Below, in pieces: positions 6,426-14,210 of a DNA stretch of 29,574 nt. Below the pieces are notes generated by a model. It did not search any database. It was not told the origin of the DNA and saw only the letters and a list, made by a program, of their open reading frames with translations. A program made the position numbers and the translations under genes. Origin of the DNA: an uncultured Bacteroidales bacterium (GTDB taxonomy: Bacteria; Bacteroidota; Bacteroidia; Bacteroidales; UBA932); contig URCV01000018.1 in assembly GCA_900546445.1 (NCBI GenBank), positions 1 through 29,574 of the forward strand. Direction: 5' to 3'. Positions within the stretch are counted from its first letter, which is position 1; every line of letters starts with the position of its first letter.

Positions 6426-7362
6426 TCCGGTCATCTCCATAATCGTCCCGATTTACGGGGTGGAGCAGTACATCGAGCAGTGCGCTCGTTCGCTCTTCGA
6501 ACAGACCTATCCCCACATCGAGCTCATCTTCGTAAATGACGGCACGCCGGATGCGTCCATGAGCATATTGCGCAGCCTCATCGATGGGGAATACCCGCAC
6601 CTGAAGCCGAAGATTAAGATCGTGGAACAGGCCAATTCGGGCCTTCCCGCAGCGCGAAAGACGGGATTGGCCTCGGCTACCGGCGATTATGTGCTGTTCG
6701 TGGATTCGGACGATTGGCTCGAACTCGATGCCGCGCAAGAATTGGCCGAATGTGCCGCGAAGACCGACGCGGATCTCGTCTTTTATAATCTCTTTAAGGA
6801 AAAGAAGGACAAGACGGTGGTGAGGGGAGATAGGGATTGGACTAAGAACGGGGGCAAGATGGCCTTCATAAGGTCCCTTTACGACGGAAAGTCCTATGGC
6901 TATCTCGTCATAAAATGCTTCAAGCGAAGCATCTACACTGACAATCCGGTGTATTTCCCTCCTAAGGGCATGCAGGAAGATACCTATATGGCGACTCAGC
7001 TCATTTACTATATGAAGTCAATGTGCAAGCTGGACAAGGCCCTCTATCATTACAGGCGTACCAATCCGGGGTCTCTGTCCAGACAGCGTCGCTCGAAAAA
7101 ACGCCTCGACACGTCCATTAACCTGATGGATTTGTATTTGCACTTTAAGGATAACCTCACCGCGAGCCCGATTCAGGATGTCTATGGAAGAATCCTTTAT
7201 TATGCTGCGTGGAACGCCTATTATTACAAGTTACCGCTGCTCGAGATGTATCCTGAATTAGCGCAGGACGTCCTTAAGATAAGCATCGGCCGAAAGAATA
7301 TGATACCTATCTACAAGCAGATAGCGGCTCGTATTTATGTTCGCAAGAATGGAAAGAGATAA
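6415..7362 (+). CDS. Family 2 glycosyltransferase (315 aa)
   Basis: A GT-A fold inverting glycosyltransferase expected to add a sugar from a nucleotide-sugar donor to a surface polysaccharide. ATG 6415 (MNSNPVISIIVPIYG) is chosen because the family starts right at the first beta strand; an upstream ATG at 6379 lies deep in the Stealth gene. Features are the ISIIVPIYG strand (7-15), the NDGTPD turn (41-46), NSGLPAARKTGL (~74-85) and the DSDD metal/nucleotide motif (97-100). The C-terminal ~100 residues are Tyr- and Lys-rich without membrane segments, so the enzyme is soluble or peripheral. It overlaps the upstream Stealth gene by 11 bases and the downstream CDF gene by 14, so the three form one coupled unit. 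Exact sugar specificity cannot be read from the sequence. Confidence 0.88.
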   Translation: MNSNPVISIIVPIYGVEQYIEQCARSLFEQTYPHIELIFVNDGTPDASMSILRSLIDGEYPHLKPKIKIVEQANSGLPAARKTGLASATGDYVLFVDSDDWLELDAAQELAECAAKTDADLVFYNLFKEKKDKTVVRGDRDWTKNGGKMAFIRSLYDGKSYGYLVIKCFKRSIYTDNPVYFPPKGMQEDTYMATQLIYYMKSMCKLDKALYHYRRTNPGSLSRQRRSKKRLDTSINLMDLYLHFKDNLTASPIQDVYGRILYYAAWNAYYYKLPLLEMYPELAQDVLKISIGRKNMIPIYKQIAARIYVRKNGKR

Positions 7363-8245
7363 GAAAGTATACCGCGTTACCCTTCTGGGGAGCGTGGTGA
7401 ACCTATTGCTTCTGGTTTTCAAGTTCGTCGCCGGCGTGCTGGGGCACAGTGCCGCGATGATAGCGGATGCCGTGCATTCGCTCAGTGATTTCGTCACGGA
7501 CCTTATCGTCATAGTCTTCGTGAAGATCTCGTCGAAGCCGGAAGACGCCGACCACGCCTATGGACACGGCAAATACGAGACCCTCGCGAGCTGTATTATA
7601 GGATTGGCCCTGATAGTCGTGGGCGTGATGATGGGCTACAATGCTACGGTAAAGATAGTGGACGTGGTGAGGAACGGGACGGAATTGGCCAGCCCGGGGA
7701 TTATCGCCCTGGCGGCCGCAGTGCTCAGCATAGTGCTGAAGGAGTGGATGTTCCACCTTACCAGGAAGGTCGCGCGCGAGGTGGATTCTCCGGCCGTGGA
7801 GGCCAATGCTTGGCATCATCGCAGCGATGCGCTTTCTTCCGTGGGTACGGCCATAGGAATCGGAGGTGCCGTCCTGCTTGGCAGTAAATGGGCCGTTCTG
7901 GACCCGATTGCGGCGCTGGTGGTGAGCGTGTTCATCGTGGTGCAGGCCGCGAAGATTCTTTCGGATGCGATAGGCCAATTGATGGAGAAGAGTCTGCCGC
8001 GTGACGTGGAGCAGCGAATCTGCGAAATCGTGTACGAAGAGGAGGGGACGAGCGACATTCATCACCTGAGAACCAGAAAGATAGGTAGCCAGATATCCAT
8101 AGAGTTGCACGTGCGTATGAATGGCTACCTTACCCTGAGGGAGGTGCACGACAAATCCATCGCCATAGAGAAGCGACTGCGGGCGGCCTTCGGAGACTCT
8201 ACCTACATAAATCTGCACGTGGAGCCGCTGAAAAGCGAATACTAG
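7349..8245 (+). CDS. Cation diffusion facilitator (CDF) metal exporter (298 aa)
   Basis: An inner-membrane divalent-metal/H+ antiporter of the CDF family (Zn, Mn, Fe or Co type). Six membrane segments are predicted between ~10 and ~205. The metal site in helices 2 and 5 is of the His-Asp/His-Asp type: H43 and D47 (in ADAVHSLSD), and H156 and D160 (in HHRSDALSS). This favours zinc. The DHAYGHGKYE loop (~68-77) is typical. The C-terminal ~85 residues form the cytoplasmic regulatory domain, ending IELHVRMNG and INLHVEPL. ATG 7349 is preferred; ATG 7337 (adding MFAR) is possible. It overlaps the glycosyltransferase gene, an odd partner for a metal exporter unless metal supply to the transferases matters. 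Its stop shares the CTAG at 8242-8245 with the convergent gene. Confidence 0.92.
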   Translation: MERDKKVYRVTLLGSVVNLLLLVFKFVAGVLGHSAAMIADAVHSLSDFVTDLIVIVFVKISSKPEDADHAYGHGKYETLASCIIGLALIVVGVMMGYNATVKIVDVVRNGTELASPGIIALAAAVLSIVLKEWMFHLTRKVAREVDSPAVEANAWHHRSDALSSVGTAIGIGGAVLLGSKWAVLDPIAALVVSVFIVVQAAKILSDAIGQLMEKSLPRDVEQRICEIVYEEEGTSDIHHLRTRKIGSQISIELHVRMNGYLTLREVHDKSIAIEKRLRAAFGDSTYINLHVEPLKSEY

Positions 8246-9192
8246 AATTCGGATTTGATGTTATAGTGATTCCTGTCGGATGAGCTTCTCGCGATCATCT
8301 CGCCGATGAAACCAGCCAGGAAGAATAGCACGCCTATCACGATGGCCAATAGGGCCAAGAAGAAAAGCGGCTGCTCGGTGACCGGCCTGAACGGCAGATG
8401 GTGACTCTGGGCCACGAGCTTGTCCACAATTATCCAGATGGTCATTATGAAACCGATGAGGAAGGTCAGTATGCCGCTGTAGCCGAAAAAGTGCATGGGC
8501 TTTTTCCCGAAAGTGCTAAGAAACCAGAGACTGAGCAAGTCCAAAAATCCGTTTACGAAGCGATTCATTCCGAATTTGCTCTTGCCGAATTTGCGTTTCG
8601 CGTGTTTGGTAGGCTTTTCGGTTATTCTCGTATATCCGGCATTCTTCGCCAGGTATGGGATGTATCTATGCATCTCGCCATAGACCTCTATGTCCTTTAT
8701 CACTTCGTTCTTGTAGGCTTTCAGGCCACAATTCATATCGTGAAGCTTGATGCCTGTGATTCTTCGCGCGGTGGCGTTATAGAGTTTCGAAGGCAGGTTC
8801 TTAGTCAGGGCGTTATCTTGGCGATGCTGCTTCCATCCTGAGACGATGTCCCACTTTTCCCTTACTATCATCTCATACATCGCAGGTACCTCTTCCGGAA
8901 AGTCCTGAAGGTCGGCGTCCATAGTGACTACCACATCGCCTGCGGCCTTTTTGAATCCACAGTAAAGAGCGGCGGATTTTCCGTAATTGCGCCTGAATCG
9001 GATGCCGTGAATCGCGTCATTCGCCTTCGAAAGCTTGATGATTTCGTCCCACGAGTCATCGGTGGAGCCGTCGTCCACCATAATGATTTCGTAGGAAAGG
9101 TGTGCCTCTTTTAACGAGCTGTCGATCCTGTCGCAGAGCTCCTTCAGACTTTCCCTTTCGTTTAGCAGGGGAACAATTACAGATATATCCAT
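8242..9192 (-). CDS. Membrane-anchored family 2 glycosyltransferase, DPM/GtrB-like (316 aa)
   Basis: Polyprenyl-phosphate sugar transferase type: residues 1-~230 are a GT-A domain with SVIVPLLNERESL (4-16), VDDGSTDDSW (39-48) and MDADLQD (91-97, DAD metal motif). Two C-terminal membrane helices follow (~232-255 and ~275-302). Relatives transfer a sugar from a nucleotide sugar to undecaprenyl phosphate, for use on the outer side of the membrane. The length matches the family. The next gene on the same strand, a DUF4199 membrane protein, ends 5 bases upstream of this start. The two are commonly adjacent in Bacteroidota, to my knowledge, and form an operon from the promoter at 9734-9741. The stop codon overlaps that of the convergent CDF gene. 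Confidence 0.9.
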   Translation of the reverse strand: MDISVIVPLLNERESLKELCDRIDSSLKEAHLSYEIIMVDDGSTDDSWDEIIKLSKANDAIHGIRFRRNYGKSAALYCGFKKAAGDVVVTMDADLQDFPEEVPAMYEMIVREKWDIVSGWKQHRQDNALTKNLPSKLYNATARRITGIKLHDMNCGLKAYKNEVIKDIEVYGEMHRYIPYLAKNAGYTRITEKPTKHAKRKFGKSKFGMNRFVNGFLDLLSLWFLSTFGKKPMHFFGYSGILTFLIGFIMTIWIIVDKLVAQSHHLPFRPVTEQPLFFLALLAIVIGVLFFLAGFIGEMIARSSSDRNHYNIKSEF

Positions 9193-9197
9193 ATCGA

Positions 9198-9725
9198 CTA
9201 ATCTTCAAACGGGGTGTTGTCCCATGCAATTCTCGGTGCCAGAATGAGGCTGAGAATCCATCCGTAAAGGAAACAGTAGATGAGCATACTCACCATCTGT
9301 AGGCTGGCCATATTTCCCTCGACTGCGAGCAGCGCGTTTCTACTGTTCGAATCGAGCATGGAGCCCATCTGTTCGAACAGTTCGTCCATCATAGTGGTCA
9401 CGGTTTCAGGGAATATGTACTGGTATGCACAGTAAGCTACGATGGCAGTGATGATGGCCGAGAACAACGCTATCAGAGTGCCGTACCTTACGAGTTGCTT
9501 CCTGCCCACGCCTTCGTAGGAGCCTTTCAGCTTGACCATAAAGTACTTCATCAGTAGGATGCATCCTACGATTTTAGCGACGTTCAGTACGGAGCTGATG
9601 ACATTGCCGAATTTAATGTCGGCCAATAAGAAATTCACTAAAATGAAGCCTCCGGAGATGAGTCCGAACAGAAGGGCGGCCCTTCCTGCTTCCGAGCTTA
9701 TGATTTTTTTGTTTATTGTTTCCAT
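9198..9725 (-). CDS. DUF4199-type four-helix membrane protein (175 aa)
   Basis: An integral membrane protein of unknown function that fits DUF4199, a Bacteroidota family typically found beside a DPM-like glycosyltransferase. ATG 9725 (METINKKIISSEAGRAALL) is chosen; it lies 8 bases after the -7 box at 9734-9741, and longer versions would overlap the promoter and thrS. Four hydrophobic segments are visible at ~18-35, ~43-62, ~82-101 and ~143-163. Between the third and fourth lies an amphipathic, Met- and Glu-rich stretch (TTMMDELFEQMGSML). No catalytic motif is seen. By context it probably helps the neighbouring glycosyltransferase, for example as a partner or a flippase-like helper, but this is inference only. 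Confidence 0.75.
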   Translation of the reverse strand: METINKKIISSEAGRAALLFGLISGGFILVNFLLADIKFGNVISSVLNVAKIVGCILLMKYFMVKLKGSYEGVGRKQLVRYGTLIALFSAIITAIVAYCAYQYIFPETVTTMMDELFEQMGSMLDSNSRNALLAVEGNMASLQMVSMLIYCFLYGWILSLILAPRIAWDNTPFED

Positions 9726-9733
9726 AACATGTG

Positions 9734-9741
9734 CAAAGATA
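9734..9741 (-). promoter_or_regulatory. Promoter -7 box (TATCTTTG) for DUF4199-GT2 operon
   Basis: A perfect TAnnTTTG on the - strand, ending 8 bases before ATG 9725, so the mRNA leader would be only a few bases. It lies 13 bases from the identical box of the divergent thrS promoter, so both -33 regions overlap the opposing promoter. Confidence 0.75.
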
Positions 9742-9754
9742 GAAAAATTTTGAT

Positions 9755-9762
9755 TATCTTTG
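9755..9762 (+). promoter_or_regulatory. thrS operon promoter -7 box (TATCTTTG)
   Basis: A perfect TAnnTTTG 21 bases before ATG 9784, giving a leader of roughly 15 nt. There is no room for a T-box or a long structured leader of the type that controls thrS elsewhere. Confidence 0.78.
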
Positions 9763-9783
9763 TAGGCTTTATAAATATAAGAT

Positions 9784-11574
9784 ATGGCGACAACTATAGC
9801 ATTTACAGATGGAAGCATTCGTCCGTGGGACGATGATGAGGCTAAAAAGATATTTTGGCATTCCTCAGCACACCTTATGGCAGAGGCCCTCGAGGCTTTG
9901 TATCCGGGTGTTAAATTCGGCGTAGGCCCTGCCGTAGAACAGGGATTTTACTACGACGTGGACTTAGGCGGAAGGCAGATCAGCGAATCTGACCTGAAGG
10001 CGATAGAAAGTAAGATGCAGGAATTGGCTAAGACTAAAGAAACATTTGAAAAACAGGATGTTTCGAAGGCCGAGGCTCTTGAATACTTTAAAAAGAAGGG
10101 TGACCCTTACAAGTGTGAACTCATAGAGGCGTTGGAAGACGGCACCATCACATTCTACAAGAACGGTAACTTCACTGACTTGTGCCGCGGCCCTCACGTA
10201 AAGCACGTGGACGACATAAAGGCGATACATTTGACGTCCATCGCCGGTGCTTACTGGAAGGGTGACCAGAGTAGGGAGCAGCTTACGCGTATCTACGGCA
10301 TATCTTTCCCTAAGAAGAGCTTGCTAGACGAGTATCTCCTTATGGTAGAGGAGGCTAAGAAACGTGACCACCGCAAATTGGGTAAGGAGATGGAACTTTT
10401 CACCTTCTCTTCTCGCGTAGGTCTCGGACTTCCTATGTGGCTTCCTCGCGGTGCGCAGATGCGCTACACCCTCGAGCAGTTCCTTCGTAAGAAACAGCAG
10501 GAACTCGGATATCTTCCGGTAGTTACTCCGCACATCGGAGCTAAGGAGCTTTATGTAACGTCGGGTCACTATGCTAAATATGGAAAAGATTCCTTCCAGC
10601 CGATTCACACTCCTCAGGAAGGTGAAGAATATATGCTCAAGCCGATGAACTGTCCTCACCACTGTGAGATTTACCGCAGCTCTCCGCGTTCTTATAAGGA
10701 CCTCCCTTTGAGATTTGCAGAGTTCGGTACAGTCTATCGTTACGAGCAGAGCGGTGAGCTCCACGGACTTACGCGTGTGCGTGGCTTTACCCAGGATGAC
10801 GCCCACCTTTTCTGCCGTCCTGACCAGCTTCAGGAGGAGTTCGAAAAGGTAATCGACCTTATCCTCTATGTATTCAAGACATTGAAGATGACGGATTATA
10901 TGGCTCAGATTTCACTTCGCGACCCTAATAACAAGACTAAATATATAGGAAGCGACGAAAACTGGGAGAAGGCAGAAGGCGCCATCATAGAGGCTTCGAA
11001 GAAAAAGGGACTGAAGACAGTCGTCGAATATGGCGAGGCTGCGTTCTATGGCCCTAAGCTCGACTTTATGGTTAAGGATGCCATCGGACGTAGATGGCAG
11101 TTGGGTACCATTCAGGTAGACTATAACCTTCCTGAGCGTTTCGACCTCGACTTCGTAGACGCCGAAGGCCAGAAGCAGCGTCCTGTGATGATTCACCGCG
11201 CTCCGTTCGGATCTATCGAGCGTTTTACCGCCGTAGTTCTGGAACATACTGCCGGACATTTGCCTATTTGGCTCGCTCCTGACCAGGTAAAAATCCTGCC
11301 AGTCAGCGAAAAATACGCAGATTATGCAGAAAAAGTTTGTAATTTGCTAAAAAATTCCGAAATTCGCGCTTCAATTGACGCTCGTAACGAGACTCTTGGA
11401 AAGCGTATCAGGGATATAGCTGCGCTGAGAGTTCCTGTGCTTGCGATCGTGGGTGAGAAGGAGGCTTCGGAAGGCACTATATCTGTAAGGAGAGAGGGTG
11501 TCGACCAGGGCTCTATGAGTGCAGAACAATTTGTTGAATATATTAAATCAGCAGTAGCTGAAGAATTAGCTTAA
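9784..11574 (+). CDS. thrS: Threonyl-tRNA synthetase lacking the TGS domain (596 aa)
   Basis: Charges tRNA-Thr with threonine. The editing domain (N2) is present with H26-S-S-A-H30 and C134-R-G-P-H138. The class II core follows, with the zinc ligands C290 (MNCPHHC), H341 (DDAHLF) and H471 (MIHRAP), and motif 2 around RFAEFGTVYRYE. The C-terminal anticodon domain ends with VGEKEASEGTISVRR. Compared with the usual ~640-645 residues, the loss is all at the N-terminus. After MATTIAFTDGSIRP, which resembles the first TGS strand, the protein jumps to WDDDEAKKIFWH of the editing domain, so ~45 residues of TGS are missing. An in-frame TAA at 9778-9780 rules out an earlier start. The stop overlaps infC by one base (TAATG). 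Confidence 0.96.
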   Translation: MATTIAFTDGSIRPWDDDEAKKIFWHSSAHLMAEALEALYPGVKFGVGPAVEQGFYYDVDLGGRQISESDLKAIESKMQELAKTKETFEKQDVSKAEALEYFKKKGDPYKCELIEALEDGTITFYKNGNFTDLCRGPHVKHVDDIKAIHLTSIAGAYWKGDQSREQLTRIYGISFPKKSLLDEYLLMVEEAKKRDHRKLGKEMELFTFSSRVGLGLPMWLPRGAQMRYTLEQFLRKKQQELGYLPVVTPHIGAKELYVTSGHYAKYGKDSFQPIHTPQEGEEYMLKPMNCPHHCEIYRSSPRSYKDLPLRFAEFGTVYRYEQSGELHGLTRVRGFTQDDAHLFCRPDQLQEEFEKVIDLILYVFKTLKMTDYMAQISLRDPNNKTKYIGSDENWEKAEGAIIEASKKKGLKTVVEYGEAAFYGPKLDFMVKDAIGRRWQLGTIQVDYNLPERFDLDFVDAEGQKQRPVMIHRAPFGSIERFTAVVLEHTAGHLPIWLAPDQVKILPVSEKYADYAEKVCNLLKNSEIRASIDARNETLGKRIRDIAALRVPVLAIVGEKEASEGTISVRREGVDQGSMSAEQFVEYIKSAVAEELA

Positions 11575-12167
11575 TGCCAGGACCTTACAGACCGAAACCA
11601 TCTGGACCGCGTCCACCTATGGGACGTAAACCGGATCCTCGTCAGCAGAAAGACGAGTTCGAACTTCGTATTAATGAGGCTATCACGGCCCCACAGGTAC
11701 GATTGGTAGGAGATAATATCCCCGAACAGGGTGTCTATCCTCTACAAAAGGCGATAAGACTTGCAGATGACCTCGAATTAGACCTTGTTGAAATTAGTGC
11801 TAAGGCAGATCCTCCTGTTTGCAGGATAATGGATTACGAAAAGTACATCTATCAGCAGAAGAAGAAGGCTAAGGAGATGAAGTCGAATTCTGCTAAGATA
11901 GTAGTGAAGGAAATTAGATTCGGACCTAATACCGACGAACACGATTTCCAGTTCAAGCTCAAGCACGCTCAGGAGTTTTTGCAAGAGGGCTCAAAGGTAA
12001 AGGCGACTATATTTTTCAGAGGGCGTTCGATTATGTTCGCAGACCAGGGAGAAAAGCAGCTTCTTCGTTTCGCAGTGGAATTGGAGAACTACGGAAGGGC
12101 AGAGAATATGCCTGTACTCGAAGGTAAGCGCATGACTATGATGATAGCCCCTATCAAAAAGAAGTAA
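11574..12167 (+). CDS. infC: Translation initiation factor IF-3 (197 aa)
   Basis: Binds the 30S subunit, checks the start codon and initiator tRNA, and keeps subunits apart. After a Pro/Arg/Lys-rich N-terminal extension (~1-27) the N-domain carries FELRINEAITAPQVRLVG and the family motif DLELDLVEISAKADPPVCRIMDY (~68-90). A Lys-rich linker follows (YIYQQKKKAKEMK), then the C-domain with VKEIRFGPNTDEHDF and TIFFRGRS. It starts with ATG at 11574, sharing its A with the thrS stop codon. The start is ATG, not the AUU used for autoregulation in enterobacteria, so that control is not expected here. It is followed by rpmI and rplT in the classic order. Confidence 0.97.
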   Translation: MPGPYRPKPSGPRPPMGRKPDPRQQKDEFELRINEAITAPQVRLVGDNIPEQGVYPLQKAIRLADDLELDLVEISAKADPPVCRIMDYEKYIYQQKKKAKEMKSNSAKIVVKEIRFGPNTDEHDFQFKLKHAQEFLQEGSKVKATIFFRGRSIMFADQGEKQLLRFAVELENYGRAENMPVLEGKRMTMMIAPIKKK

Positions 12168-12168
12168 A

Positions 12169-12183
12169 CCGCAGTGTTTGCGG
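12169..12183 (+). promoter_or_regulatory. Small hairpin in the infC-rpmI gap (role uncertain)
   Basis: CCGCA and TGCGG form a 5-bp stem around GTGTT right after the infC stop, followed by an A/T-rich stretch to rpmI. It could be a weak attenuator or part of an L20-type control region. It has no T-run close behind and is not a strong terminator. Confidence 0.3.
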
Positions 12184-12220
12184 AACTATTTATAAATTAT
12201 TAATTAAACATTTTTACACA

Positions 12221-12415
12221 ATGGCAAAGCTTAAAACGAACCCCGGTGCCAAAAAGCGCTTTACGCTTACCGGGTCGGGAAAAATCAAGAGGAAGCACGC
12301 TTTCCACAGCCACATCCTCACAAAGAAGACCAAAAAGCAAAAGAGAAATCTTGATCATTTTGCGATCATCGAATCTGCAGATATCAAGAGGGTGAAAGAA
12401 ATGTTGGTTCTTTAA
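12221..12415 (+). CDS. rpmI: Ribosomal protein bL35 (64 aa)
   Basis: Small, very basic protein of the large ribosomal subunit. The family pattern is clear: MAKLKTNPGAKKRFTLTGSG, then KIKRKHAFHSHIL and KKTKKQKRNL. It sits between infC (53 bases upstream) and rplT (13 bases downstream), the standard order. An A/T-rich stretch (ATTTTTACACA) rather than a Shine-Dalgarno precedes the ATG, as is normal in this phylum. Confidence 0.97.
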   Translation: MAKLKTNPGAKKRFTLTGSGKIKRKHAFHSHILTKKTKKQKRNLDHFAIIESADIKRVKEMLVL

Positions 12416-12428
12416 AAAGTATTGAATT

Positions 12429-12773
12429 ATGCCTAGATCAGTCAATTCAGTAGCCTCAAGGGCTCGCCGCAAGAAGATTCTTAAGAGAACCCGCGGTAAT
12501 TTCCTCGCAAGAAGAAATGTTTGGACGGTAGCAAAGAACACCTACGAGAAAGGACTTACCTATGCTTACCGTGATCGTAGAGCCAAGAAGCGCAGTTTCC
12601 GCGCACTTTGGATTCAGAGAATTAACGCAGCTGTACGTCAGTACGGTATGACTTACTCTCAGTTTATGGGAGCTCTCGCAAAGAACAATGTCGGTCTTAA
12701 CCGCAAAGTGCTTGCAGACCTCGCCATGAACAATCCACAGGCATTCGAAGCTATCGTTAAGTCAGTTAAATAG
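12429..12773 (+). CDS. rplT: Ribosomal protein bL20 (114 aa)
   Basis: An early-assembly 23S rRNA-binding protein. It shows the family start MPRSVNSVASRARRKKILK, the basic helix continuing into TRGNFLARRNVWTVAKN, then YAYRDRRAKKRSFRALWIQRINAA and a C-terminal globular part. The length is normal. In other bacteria L20 represses its own operon by binding upstream mRNA; the only candidate structure here is the small hairpin after infC. lepB begins 8 bases after its stop, so signal peptidase is probably made from the same transcript. Confidence 0.97.
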   Translation: MPRSVNSVASRARRKKILKRTRGNFLARRNVWTVAKNTYEKGLTYAYRDRRAKKRSFRALWIQRINAAVRQYGMTYSQFMGALAKNNVGLNRKVLADLAMNNPQAFEAIVKSVK

Positions 12774-12781
12774 TTATTGCT

Positions 12782-13933
12782 GTGACTCTGAAGGAATTCA
12801 TCCATAATAAGTGGACAAGGTTCGGATTTTGGGCTTTGCTTTACATCCTGTGGGTGATTTGGCTTGAGAACTATTGGTTCCTGCTGGGACTCGGAGTGAT
12901 ATTTGATATATTTATCACGAAGAAGGTTCACTGGAACTTCTGGAAGAAAAGATATAAGGAAGGTGAAAAGCACTCTGCGTGGAATGATTGGCTCGATGCC
13001 ATCGTTTTCGCAGTAATCGTAGTAACCATCATCAATACTTTCTGGTTTCAGGCTTTCAAGATTCCTTCATCTTCGATGGAGAAGACTCTCTACACTGGAG
13101 ATCATCTCTTCGTAAGCAAATTGACATACGGTCCCAAGTTGCCTCAGACTCCGCTGACGGTTCCGTTTACGCATAACGTAATGTTTGGGAAAGAGTCCTA
13201 TTCGACTCTCATTCAGAACAAATACCGCAGGCTTAAGGGAATCAGGAGTGTCGAGAGAGGTGATATCGTGGTATTCGGGTTTCCTAATGGAGATACCATC
13301 TTCAGAAAGGACCCTTCAGTGGACTATTACCAAGTAAAGCGCAGCTGCGACAAAAGGACTTTTGACGCCATAGTCAAGACTTACGGTCCGTTGGTCAGCA
13401 GACCGGCCGACAAGGTAGACCACTATGTGAAAAGATGTGTGGCTGTAGCCGGAGACACCATAGAAGTTCGTAAGGGACTTGTGTGGGTGAACGGCGAGAA
13501 ACAGGAGGTTTATCCTGGAATTCAGCTTTCTTCCCGACTGGAGGAGACACAGTCAGACTACCGCGAGATATTTCCTTTCGATAGGAACTACACTTGGAGT
13601 AGAGACGAGTTCGGACCACTATGGATTCCTGAAAAGGGAGCTACCGTTCGTTTGGATGCGAAAAACCTTCCTCTCTATGAGAGAATCATCCGCGTCTATG
13701 AACACTCTTCCGTAGAAGAGGCTTTGAAGAACGGTGAGTATACCTTCAAACAGGATTACTACTTTATGATGGGAGATAACAGACACAATTCCTTGGATTC
13801 AAGGTATTGGGGTTTTGTGCCGGAAGACCACATAGTGGGCAGGCCGGTGCTGGTATGGCTCTCGACAGATGCTTCCGGGAGATTCCCTGCGAACATTCGC
13901 TGGAATAGATTCCTGAAGCTGGTAAAAGATTAA
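12782..13933 (+). CDS. lepB: Signal peptidase I (383 aa)
   Basis: Inner-membrane serine protease that removes signal peptides from exported proteins. It starts at GTG 12782, the only in-frame start near rplT (8-base gap). The N-terminus has hydrophobic helices (~14-46) followed by a Lys/Trp-rich loop, then a second anchor (~72-90). The catalytic Ser is S98 in IPSSSMEKTL and the general base is K217 in YVKRCVAVAGD. The final box D-N-R-H-N-S-L-D-S-R-Y-W-G is present (~332-344). At 383 residues it is longer than the ~324 of E. coli LepB; large insertions lie around 130-205 and 225-310. The long form with a double anchor is usual for Bacteroidota as I know it. Confidence 0.95.
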   Translation: MTLKEFIHNKWTRFGFWALLYILWVIWLENYWFLLGLGVIFDIFITKKVHWNFWKKRYKEGEKHSAWNDWLDAIVFAVIVVTIINTFWFQAFKIPSSSMEKTLYTGDHLFVSKLTYGPKLPQTPLTVPFTHNVMFGKESYSTLIQNKYRRLKGIRSVERGDIVVFGFPNGDTIFRKDPSVDYYQVKRSCDKRTFDAIVKTYGPLVSRPADKVDHYVKRCVAVAGDTIEVRKGLVWVNGEKQEVYPGIQLSSRLEETQSDYREIFPFDRNYTWSRDEFGPLWIPEKGATVRLDAKNLPLYERIIRVYEHSSVEEALKNGEYTFKQDYYFMMGDNRHNSLDSRYWGFVPEDHIVGRPVLVWLSTDASGRFPANIRWNRFLKLVKD

Positions 13934-13956
13934 TAATAAAATAAAAAGTAATAATT

Positions 13957-14199
13957 ATGGCAAAGGTTTGTCAAATAACCGGTAGAAAAAGAATGAAAGG
14001 TAACAATGTTGCCCATTCTAAATTGCGTACCAAGCGCGACTTCTCCGTTAACCTCAAGAACAAGCGTTTTTGGAGCGAGGAGGAGCAGAGATTTATAACC
14101 CTCAAAGTATCTTGCAAGGGTATGAGAATTATCGAGAAGAACGGTCTTGAGGCCACAATTCGCGATGCTCAGAAAAAAGGATACGTTAACCTTGTTTAA
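13957..14199 (+). CDS. rpmB: Ribosomal protein bL28 (80 aa)
   Basis: Large-subunit protein with the family opening MAKVCQITGRKRMKGNNVAHS, then KLRTKRDFSVNLKNKRFW and the FITLKVSCKGMRIIEKNG segment. It is the first of three closely spaced ribosomal genes (11 and 19 base gaps) and lies 23 bases after lepB. The A/T-rich leader AATAAAATAAAAAG has no Shine-Dalgarno. Confidence 0.97.
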   Translation: MAKVCQITGRKRMKGNNVAHSKLRTKRDFSVNLKNKRFWSEEEQRFITLKVSCKGMRIIEKNGLEATIRDAQKKGYVNLV

Positions 14200-14210
14200 T
14201 TTTTGATATT

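Noticed and set aside
5514..6440. 308-codon - strand reading frame
   Set aside because: Antisense shadow of the Stealth gene, whose conserved blocks are all in the + frame.
7403..8218. 271-codon - strand reading frame
   Set aside because: Antisense to the CDF transporter; His/Arg-rich composition is typical of a shadow frame.
12169..12183. L20-repressor site or terminator between infC and rpmI
   Set aside because: Only a 5-bp hairpin is visible; no pseudoknot or T-run can be supported, so it is listed at low confidence only.
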